From: Ectobius pallidus
Lineage: Eukaryota > Arthropoda > Insecta > Blattodea > Ectobiidae
Assembly (NCBI GenBank): GCA_964059195.1
Contig: CAXKWD010000003.1
Location: 193,836,174-193,900,173 of the forward strand
Direction: 5' to 3'
Length of the DNA: 64,000 nucleotides
The stretch's first letter is position 1. Every line of letters begins with the position of its first letter. Below are positions 43,805 to 52,811 of the stretch, one piece after another. The notes below the pieces were generated by a model, which did not search any database, was not told where the DNA came from, and worked only from the letters and a program-made list of their open reading frames with translations. The position numbers were made by a program, and so were the translations under genes.

Positions 43805-43955
43805 AAATATATAAACATTTAAGCTCTGCTGGTGTCTTATTATTATCAAGAAACCCCTGAAGTATTTTATTAATTTTTTTGAGATTTTAAAAACAAACTA
43901 AAAAATGTTGATTTTAGACACTCCAAATTTTTCCGTATTTGAAGAATGACCCATA
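43805..43955. mobile_element. Right end of a GGGT-ended transposon, truncated copy
   Basis: This aligns with 31268-31414, including AAACATTTAAGCTCTGCTGG and CTCCAAATTTTTCCGTATTT. The end read inward is GGGTCATTCTTCAAATACGG at 43955, which gives the likely original form of the family's end. The left part is missing. Confidence 0.85.
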
Positions 43956-44263
43956 TACTGAATTCTTTGATCAATGGAATGGAAGTTATCTAAAATATAG
44001 TCTTAATAAAATAATGTCCGTATTTCATTTAATCCTGTCATTTCACTATGCGTGTTGTAATTGAGCAATACTGTGGTTCATTAATAGTATTGATGTTCTC
44101 CTCTTGCTGCCTCACTATGCTGACTATTTTTTTAAATTTTGGATTTTTTTTAAATTTTGGATCTCTGAATTTTTGAAGTAAAACTTCTTTTCTTGCGGTT
44201 GGGGTAAATCTGGAAAATCAGTCACACTAAAACGAAATCAGTCACACTCAAAACTACGTGTTT

Positions 44264-45306
44264 CGGAGCGGACTGCACAGAAAACAATCAACTCAATGAT
44301 TAGGAGTAATCAAAGGAAATTTTTCAGACATTACTTCCTCAATGGCAATAGACAATTCCTAAGCAATCTAAAGGTATATTATCTATTTTATGGAGCCCGG
44401 AGGATGATTACCGCGCAAATCCAAAATTAAAAATCTAAAATTAAAAAATATAAATTTCCAAAATTTAAAAAACAAAATTAAATCTTAAAACATCCATAAA
44501 TCCAAAATTTAATACATAATAAATTCCAAAATTTAAAAATTAAAAAATCGAAAATACCAAAATTGAAAAATCCAAAATTAAAAAAACTAAAATACAAAAT
44601 TAAAAAATCCAAAAAATAAAAAATCAAAGAATCAAAATTTAAAAAATCCAAAATTAAAAAAATCATAGATCCAAAATTAAAATATCCAAAATTTGAAAAA
44701 TTTAAAATCCAAAATTAAAAAATATAAATTTCCAAAATTTAAAAAACAAAATTAAAATTATAACATCTAAAAATCCAAAATTTAATAAATAATAAAAAAA
44801 TTAAAAAATAAACAATTCAAAGATAGAAAATTTAAAAAATCCTAAATTAAAAATTCAAAGATCCAAAATTAAAATGTCCAAAATCCAAAATTAGAAAAGT
44901 CCAAAAACCCAATATTAAAAAGTCCAGTAATGCAAAATTGAAAAAATCCAATAATAAAAATTGAAAAAAAAAAATAAAGTTTTACTTCTGTCGCGTGGCG
45001 TTCCACGCACTCTTTATTTTTATTGTTTTGGATATTTTAAATTTTGGTTTTTAGGATTTTTTATTTTTTTAAATTTTGGATATTTGGATTTTTTTACTTT
45101 GGATTATTTTTTTAAATTTGGATTTTCTAAATTCTGGATCTTTGAATTCTTTAATTTTGGAATTTTTTTTAAATTTTATATTTTTAATTTATTTTTATTT
45201 TTCATTTTCGGAATTTTAGACTTTAAATTTTGGATTGTGGATTGTTAATTTAAATTTTGCATAAGCTTAATTATTGAGTTGATTGTTTTCTGTGCAGTCC
45301 GTTCCG
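44264..45306. repeat. Large foldback element with A-rich and T-rich halves
   Basis: The outer arms are CGGAGCGGACTGCACAGAAA on the left and its complement ending CTGTGCAGTCCGTTCCG on the right. The match continues through ACAATCAACTCAAT. Inside, about 44420-44970 consists of degenerate repeats of the word TCCAAAATTAAAAAA, while 45015-45240 consists of its complement (TTTTTTAAATTTTGGAT). The whole is therefore one long stem of low-complexity sequence. A related T-rich patch with AAGTAAAACTTC lies just outside at 44135-44190. Confidence 0.8.
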
Positions 45307-45311
45307 TCACA

Positions 45312-46305
45312 CCAAACTAATTTCGCGAAGATTTTGAGCATAACACTAATTTCGTGACGATTTTGTCCGTAACGCAAGCTCTCGATTTAATCCTACCGCG
45401 GCTAAAGAAGTTTCACATCAAAAACCTAATTTTTAGCAAGTAATAGGAACCAATACTTGAGAAAAATAGCAAGAGGACGTGCTTTTTCAATGTGGTTTCA
45501 GTGTGTTCACTAGTGGATACAAAATTTCCAATAGAAAATTGTGAAAATGGACTTTAATCTAAGTTCTCGAGATAGTTTCCCATTGAATTACGTTTAGTTC
45601 AATGGGTGTCTTCTGGTGAGACAAGATGGCGGCATAGCGCAAGGCTAGGCTTCACCGCCGTGACCCAGATTGCCGGGCTGTGCCGCAGCTGAACACTCTC
45701 ACAACCAGTTGACTTAACGTTAGGGAGAGAGGAAATCATGGCTTCACGCTGACGCGGCCAGGCGGGGAAGTGGCCACGCAGAGCGGAAGGGGGACTTTGT
45801 TGTGGTGCATACTACAAACCTGCTTCTGTGTACGGGTGATAAATTCAAAGTGGTAACAAAAAATCACGCAGAAGTGACTAAAGATTATCGTCTGTTAAAT
45901 TCCATTACATTGTGATAAAGGTGAAATATCATAACAGAGGCGTTTTATAAAGAGATGACCTAAAACAAGATTTGCATAGGCGCCCAAGTTTTATAAACAA
46001 GATTAATCCACGGTATTGTAAAATTTTCTAAACTGTGTTGCATTTAAATCTCCGCGTGTACTGCTGTAAAATGTATACAGAACATTGTTTTAAATGTTAA
46101 AATGCAACATTTTATAAAATTAAGCGTAATATTGTTGTTATTGGTCCAGAAGGCCAGGGCCGTGGAGAGAAAGCAAGGGTCCCAGGAATAAATTTTCCCG
46201 AGCCCCCTTCAAATAATAAATTCACCACTGAAACCCAACCTCGTCCTTTGTAATATACGCAACAAAAAGATTATGTAATGATATTATACTCGTATAATTA
46301 TTAAG
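45312..46305. other. Mixed sequence, no gene supported
   Basis: A GC-richer patch at 45610-45830 contains an AAGATGGCGGC word and a CTTAACGTTAGGGAGAGAGG stretch that recurs in reverse orientation at 60405-60440. No coding frame, terminal repeat or RNA was recognised. Confidence 0.35.
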
Positions 46306-46309
46306 TGCC

Positions 46310-46543
46310 AGAATGGTACCGTTACTTTATGAGATTGTGTGGTAGGCGGGAAAATATGTCTGTCTGTCCGTGTGCCTGTAAGCGCGATAACTCAAATACG
46401 CTTTATCGGATTTTCATGAAACTTGGTATACGCATTTATAACTCCCATGGGACGAAGCCTGTTGATTTTGGATCAAATCGGTTGACAGATGCCAGAGTGA
46501 AGCCCAATTTAGCGCCTATTTTATGGTAATATATAGGGTCCGG
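46310..46543 (+). repeat. Interspersed repeat split by the RTE LINE
   Basis: It contains the word series GTCTGTCTGTCCGTGTGCCT, TTTTCATGAAACTTGGTATA and TTTTGGATCAAATCGG, a pattern widespread in arthropod non-coding repeats. It continues past the RTE insertion at 50351 with TAGGGTCCGGACTTTTAGGC. I cannot assign the family. Confidence 0.5.
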
Positions 46544-47440
46544 GCCCCCCAAAATCCAACCTCAGTGTCCATGTCGCGGGGGGTGGGCAACGACAAGTAG
46601 GTGATCGCCTGTTGGGGTAAAGTACGGTGGGGACTATGAGCCCCGGGACCGCTACGGTAGCCGTGAAGGCCCAACTGGAACTCTGAAAATGTCGGCGAAC
46701 GAGGCAATGGTTGCAGTTGAAGCGTCTGACCCAGAGTGGGTCAAGGTTAGGGAGCTGCTGCCTTGCAGGTTGAGAATTGGTTTTTCTAAAGGCTATGGGA
46801 AGAAAACCCAGTAAGAAAGCTACCTGGCCCTCCAGGTTGGGGGTTGGGCTTTGGGTTGACAACCCAATCCCGGAAAAATTTTAACGTTGAGAAGCCCAAA
46901 GAAGTAAGCCTGACTGATCATCGGAGACGACTAGGCAAACGGAATAAGGACATGCTTTTGGCCACATGGAATGTAAGGAGTTTGTTTGAACCTGGAGCCC
47001 TGAGAAATCTGATACAGGAACTTGATAAATATAATGTAATGATTGCAGCAGTGCAGGGAATCAGATGGAGAGGATCTGAGATGTTTATGTCAGGGAATTA
47101 TTTGGTATGTCATAGCGGCAGTGACGGTCGAAATAACTTTGGAACTGGGTTCTTAGTGCATAAGAAAGTTAAGAGTAACATTATAGCTTTTCAACCTATA
47201 AGTGAACGTATATGTAGTATGCGGTTCAAAGATAGATTTTTCAATACTACTATACTATCAGTACATGCACCCACTGAGGAAACGATGACACCGTTAAGGA
47301 TGCTTTCTACGAGCATCTGGATAGAGAACACCAACAAATCGCCAGTCATGATATTGTAATAATATTAGGTGACATGAATGCCAAAATTGGCAAGTCAAGT
47401 ATGGTAGCTAATGTTGGGAGCACCGCCGTCTCGAGAATTA

Positions 47441-47877
47441 CACTGCCTGTCCTTTGCTTTATTTTAACATGGAGTTCAGAGTATTGTTAAATTGCCTAAT
47501 TTATCCAGTAGAGGCGACACAGTTCACACCCAGATTGCAGCAATCACTAATCAAAATAAGCATTAAACAGACACAGATACTTGTGTTATTTGTTTAGAAC
47601 GTAATATTATTCCAGTATATGACACTTACCTTGAAATGGAATTTTGGAGCAATAATTAAAATAAATGTAAATTAATTAGACGCAGATAGACTATATTATG
47701 AGCACCGCCGTCTCGAGGAGTAATACAGTTTAGAAGGCAGTGATTATGAGACGGCGGTGACAGCACTACATAATCAACAATGTCGTAGCAAAAAACAAGA
47801 AGCAGTCTGGGTGTGAAAGGTGCTGCCATCTGTAATGTCGCCGAGTACGCAAAATTAGCCGTATAGGACAGGCAGTG
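47441..47877. mobile_element. Tc1/mariner-type MITE nested in the micro-element
   Basis: The ends are CACTGCCTGTCCT and AGGACAGGCAGTG (13 bp perfect), bordered by TA at 47439-47440 and 47878-47879. Subterminal inverted copies of TTCACACCCAGA lie further in. No coding capacity. It carries a 40-bp copy of the same micro-element that it is itself inserted into. Confidence 0.85.
47703..47742 (+). mobile_element. 40-bp hAT-like micro-element, 8-bp target duplication
   Basis: ATTATGAG is repeated exactly at 47695-47702 and 47743-47750. The 40 bp between start CACCGCCGTCTCGAG and end TACAGTTTAGAAGGCAGTG, the same ends as the outer copy at 47421/47909. Relative to the outer copy it lacks about 10 bp in the middle. 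It is far too short to encode anything and must be moved in trans, if at all. Confidence 0.83.
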
Positions 47878-50363
47878 TATACACGATTAATACAGTTTAG
47901 AAGGCAGTGGTTGGGAGGTATTCACTACATGACACTTCTAATGATAATGGAGAAAGGCTATGTGATTTTGCAGTAGTTAAAGATATGGTTATCTCCAGCA
48001 CGCAGTTCCCTCATAAAAATATACACCTACAAACATGGATATCACCGGATCGCTCCACAACCAACCAACTTGATCATGTTTTGGTGAGTGCAAGGCATGC
48101 CTCAGATATTCTAGATGTACGAACGCTCAGGGGAGCAGACTGCAATTCAGACCACTTCATGGTAAGGGTCAAATACAGACCCAGATTATTAAAATTAGCT
48201 ACTTTTGTTAATAGCAGATGCACAAAATTCAATATTGATAAACTTGAGGACATCACTACAGCAAACGACTATAGAAGAAATGTAACAGATAATATCAACA
48301 AACACAATATGCTGGAGATGAATATTGAACAGAAATGGCATGTTATCAAGCAAGATATCCATACATCTGCTTTAGAGACAATTCAGACTACGCAAAATAA
48401 AAGTAGGAATGACTGGTTTGACCAAGAATGTAAAGAGACGATAGATAAGAGAAATGAACTTAGATTGATCATGCTGCAGAAGAAAACTAGAGCAGCAACA
48501 GATAACTATAAAGAAGGAAGGCGAATTGCTAAAAATACTTGTAAATTAAAAAAGAAAGTATTTGAAGAAAATTTATTATACGATATGGATGAGAAATTTG
48601 GAAGAAATGAGTACAGAAAGTACTCAAGACAGAGTCCGAAGACAGAGGAAGGGATTTCAACCAAGAACGATGATATGCAAAAATAAAGATGGAAGCCTAA
48701 TTACAGGAGAACAACAAGTACTAAAAGTATGGACTGAATATTTCAGTGAACTCCTGAGTTCTGAAAGACAAGAAGATATCAATATAAACATACCCTATTT
48801 TGAACCTGACCCCTGCATAATAGCGCCAACCAATACAATGGTATACGAAGTGATAAAGAAAATGAAAAATAATAGAGCCCCAGGAGAAGACTCCATTAAT
48901 GCAGAACTAATCAAGAAGGGTGGAAAGGAGTTATGGAAGTGTATCCATAATCTGATTATAGACATATGGAACCAAGATCAAATGCATAGTGAATGGAATA
49001 ATGCTGTCATATGCCCAATACACAAAGCAGGCAATAAACTTGAGTGTATGAACTATAGAGGCATTTCATTATTGAACACCACATACAAGATCTTTACCAA
49101 CATATTATCTAAGTACCTAGAACCATACATAGAAACAACGATTGGAGAGTATTGGCTTTCGTAAGGGCAGATCAACAACTGATCAAATATTTTCGCTACG
49201 CATAATTTTAGAGAAATTTTATGAATTTAACTTGCCCCTGCACCAATTATATATTGATTTTAAAAAAGCCTTTGACAGTAATAGCAGAGTTTACATTTTA
49301 GAAGCCTTAGCCGAATTTGGAGTACCCAATAAATTAATAAACTTAGTTAAAATAACATTGTCACAAACTCAGAACAAAGTTAAAATACAAAACAGACGTT
49401 CAGAAAGTTTTAGAACTTTTGTTGGCATCAGGCAGGGTGATGCCCTATCTGCCATGCTGTTCAATGTTGGATTGCATAGAATTATTCAGAAGATAACAAT
49501 AAATCCAGAAGGCACAATTATTAACAGAATGGCACAATATATGGCTTATGCCGACGATGTCGTTATTTTATCACGCAGTGTAAGCATAATGGAGGAAACT
49601 CTCAAACAAATAGAAGACGAAGCACTCAACGCTGGCCTGGAAATCAATATAGATAAAACTAAATACATGTACAATATGACTAAGTGTAGTAGCATTAAGG
49701 TTAACCTAAATAATACCAATTTTGATAGAGTCTCCTGTTTCAAATACTTAGGCTCCATGGTGAAAGATAATAGTGAAGTTATGATTGATATAAAAGAGAA
49801 GATTGCAGATGGGAATCGAGGTCTATGGGCACTGAACAAAACTATGAAGTCCAGATGTATCTCAAGAAAAGCCAAAATAAGAATATACAAAACCATCATT
49901 AAACCTATAGTAGTGTATGGAAGTGAAACTTGGACTCTGCCTGATGGGGCAATAAAAAATGCTAAATGCCTGGGAATGAAAAGTATTACGGAAAATCAAC
50001 GGGCCTACCTGTGAGCAAGGTATCTGGCGAATTAAAACAAATGCAGAATTATATGAATTATACAAAGATATTAATAATGTTACTGGTATAAAGCTCAGAA
50101 GGTTAGAGTGGCTGGGACACATAATGAGGATGGAGAAAAACCGCACACCTAAAGCTGTATTAGATGATTCACCAGTAGGTAGGAGGAAAGTCGGTCGACC
50201 CAAGCTGAGATGGTTGGATGATGTTCAAGATGACCTAATAAAAGCTGGAATCAAAAGATGGAGAATGCGAGCACTAGACAGAATTGATTGGTCGGCATTT
50301 CTACGGGAAGCTAAGGCTAAACTATAAGGGCCGTAAAGCCAATGATGATGATATAGGGTCCGG

Positions 50364-50660
50364 ACTTTTAGGCTATTCAAAAAATGTATTTTAGCTTTTT
50401 ATTTTAGTTGAATAGCCCGTTTTAGGTTTTAAACAAAAGATTTTACTCCCCTTAATAAAACACTAAAATTAATACCGAAAATTGTGACACAGTTATTCTA
50501 GATTTTCTTTAGAAAATAAACAAGTAACTATTCCTTGTATCGGCACTCGAAAAATTGCATAAGCAATTGAGATATTTACCCTTTAATTGTACAATTATTA
50601 TTTCTTTTTATAGTATTTTAATGAAAAGTCTGTAAGTACACGAACGAACACTAGATGGTA
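50364..50660. other. Continuation of the repeat split by the RTE, then AT-rich flank
   Basis: The first tens of bases continue the repeat seen at 46310-46543. The rest up to the LTR is AT-rich without features. Confidence 0.45.
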
Positions 50661-50665
50661 ATAAT

Positions 50666-51547
50666 TGTGCCGTGTGTATTTTGGCACCTGGTTTTCATCT
50701 AGTTTCACTTTATATATTTATTGTTTACTTACATATTTTGATGTTCTAGCAGTTACGTACATTTTCAGTTTCATTGCGGCAGCCATCTTTCTTTTGTTTC
50801 GAGTGTGTTTAGTTATTTTCTTTCTACTTTAGCGCCCCCTATATAGCTTTGTTCGCGGGCTTTATTATTTTTCTGGCGCAGCGCCTCTCGCGGCCGGTTC
50901 GCGCATGTTTGTAAAAGGGGCGTTTTCTCTTAAGAGAGTTGAAGTTTGGATTTCACCGAAGTAAGACGTGCTCCGTGATCGTCCGGCTGTGTGACTTCTA
51001 TCCGGCATGCCTTGAGTTCTCTACTTCTATACACCAGCAGGTACCTTATGTTTAGTTTGTAAATTCTAGTTTTTCGCTGGTGGGATTTTGATTTTTCTAC
51101 TTTTTCGGTTCCGCCCATCAGCTTTGATTTTGATTTCGTTCTTTTTTATTCCATTTTTGCATTGCTTCATGTTAGGTTAAAATTTTCTTTGTTTTTTTTG
51201 TTACGCCTATTAACTATGGCTCGCCTATTAACTACCATAATTCTCGTCAGGCCTTAAGCCGTATGAGTTGGGCCTTCAGCCTTATTATACTTGGTGATTT
51301 TTAGTAAAGCTTTTGCTATTTGTAATTATTATTGAAGCTTTCTGTATTGTAATTGATGGCTCGCCTATTAACTACCATCATTCTTGTCAGGCCTTAAGCC
51401 GTATGAGTTGGGCCTTCAGCCTTATTATATTTGCTGAGCTTGGCAAGTTTTGATATTTGTAATTGTCATTGGATTCAGTTGTATTTTGATTGATGACTTG
51501 CCTCTTAAACTGACGTTATTCATTTCGCCTCATGTTTATTCGGGCCC
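50666..51547 (+). repeat. 5' long terminal repeat
   Basis: It matches 58905-59480 with an extra segment of about 290 bp (about 50910-51200) that the 3' copy lacks. It contains two tandem copies of CAGGCCTTAAGCCGTATGAG plus TTGGGCCTTCAGCC (near 51248 and 51388). The position of the true LTR end relative to gag is not fixed. Confidence 0.82.
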
Positions 51548-52811
51548 TGTCGTCGCGGCTTACAGTCATGGCGATGTTGAGAGTGAGATTAGTAGGATAG
51601 AAGATGCCCTTCAAGAATTTAACGATGCTATCATTGAATTTCAGGCCACTGGTCTGACGGATAAACAATTATGGAGGCTTCTCCACCGGATCACGCATTG
51701 GAAAACCCGTAATACGGCCATTTCACAATTTACTGAATTGAATGAAATTTTATTAGCACAGTAGGCTAGAACTACAACATTTTTAGAGTTAATAGAGAAT
51801 TTGAAATTCCTAAAAGCGAGTCTTAAAGATTGTTCTTCCGGTAAAGATAAAACTTCTGTTATGGTTACTGAGACACAGCAGTCAGTAATTATGCCCCATG
51901 CCAGTATTCTTGACCTACCCAATAACTTAACGCAAGAAGTATTTAGTGCTTTTCACTAGCAATCCCCGAGAATTTTTCGCCCTGTTAATGATGTTGAGCA
52001 ACGACCTGGAGGAGTTGGAAGCTTTAAGTTTAAAATGCTTGAGCTTTCCAACCCGGTCGAAAGTTTGATCCATGATTTTCCATACTTTGATATTAATGTT
52101 TCTGAACAGGCGTTTGATTTTCTTAAACAGTTGGTCATGTTTTGTGAACAAGTGCGAGTTTTTCATATTACTGATGTCCAAGTTCTCCAAATTTTGCTCT
52201 CGCACACTAGGGGTAAATTAGCTAGATTGGTCACTGAAGCTATATGTGGTCAAATGTCCATTCACGTTTTCCAAGAGACCGTCATTAAAGAATTAATTCC
52301 CAATAGACAACTCCATTCGTTGTTATCTAAATATTATTATAGAACGCAGAAGTTTTCCGAGAGGTTTCTTGAATTTGCTAGGGATATTGAAATTGTGAAG
52401 GAGGCTCTCTTGATTCCCCAATCAGAGGCAGAAGCCGTGCGTATAGTGGGCATAGGTGCTCGGCTACCTGAGGTCCGTAACTTATTTTTGGGGCTATTCC
52501 CACCTACGTCTTGGCGCCAATTACGTGAGTTAGGGCCCAATCTGAATGATGCTGCTGCCCATCGACAAGTATCCAATGGCCCGTTCACTACTAATTCAGC
52601 TAGGGGCTATGGGCGCGCCTCCAATAACTTGGTATCTGTGCAGTCTCAATCTAACCTGCCGGGTCGGGGAGTTAGGCCACCCTTGCGATGTTCATGGTGT
52701 AGTAAAATAGGCCACTCTGTTGATAGGTGTTGGGCCAGGATTGGCCGTAGACCTGTCAATAGGCGAAACGTATCAGCCGATGATCATATGGCTCAGCATA
52801 GCAATTCATGA
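51548..52811 (+). pseudogene. gag-like gene of the LTR element
   Basis: One frame runs from the LTR border to TGA 52809, interrupted by TAG at 51762 and 51957. The middle is helical (a capsid-like segment with FDFLKQLVMFCEQ and KFSERFLEFARDI). The C-terminal end is basic and holds a CCHC zinc knuckle (CSWCSKIGHSVDRC, C-x2-C-x4-H-x4-C), which binds RNA in such proteins. The true start codon is not clear. The two stops and the lack of an evident ATG make it non-functional. Confidence 0.8.

Larger units (their letters stand above)
47421..47909 (+). mobile_element. hAT-like micro-element (50 bp without its insert), 8-bp target duplication
   Basis: GTTGGGAG flanks it at 47413-47420 and 47910-47917. 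Removing the element and one copy restores the RTE frame as VANVGRYSLHD. The ends are CACCGCCGTCTC on the left and TAGAAGGCAGTG on the right, imperfect inverted repeats. Most of its present length is another transposon (47441-47877) inserted at a TA. Without that, only 50 bp remain: 47421-47440 plus 47880-47909. Confidence 0.85.
46844..50327 (+). pseudogene. RTE endonuclease-reverse transcriptase, frameshifted
   Basis: The APE endonuclease begins LLATWNVRSLFEPGALRN and includes GIRWRGSEMFMSGNY. After a frameshift near 47290 come GDMNAKIGKSSMVANVG, the nested insertion, GRYSLHDTSNDNGERL and GADCNSDHFMVRVKY. The RT has NNRAPGEDSINAELIKKG, MNYRGISLLNTTYKIF, FRKGRSTTDQIFSLRI, YIDFKKAFDSNSR, GIRQGDALSAMLFN and the catalytic YMAYADDVVILS. 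The C-terminus shows WLGHIMRMEKNRTPKA and GRPKLRWLDDVQ. Frameshifts occur near 48640, 49145 and 50010. The catalytic residues are kept, so decay is mild. Confidence 0.9.
46544..50350 (+). mobile_element. RTE-clade LINE, apparently full length, 13-bp target duplication
   Basis: ATATAGGGTCCGG stands at 46531-46543 and again at 50351-50363. The 5' region is GC-rich (about 46550-46700), followed by endonuclease and RT. The 3' end is a GATGATGAT trinucleotide tail, as expected for RTE elements. It contains a nest of DNA elements at 47421-47909. Confidence 0.92.

Noticed and set aside
47441..47877. The 437-bp insert and the 8-bp duplication as a single 489-bp hAT element
   Set aside because: The insert has its own inverted ends and TA flanks, and the joined outer sequence exists independently as the 40-bp copy. 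This alternative is kept only as a minor possibility.
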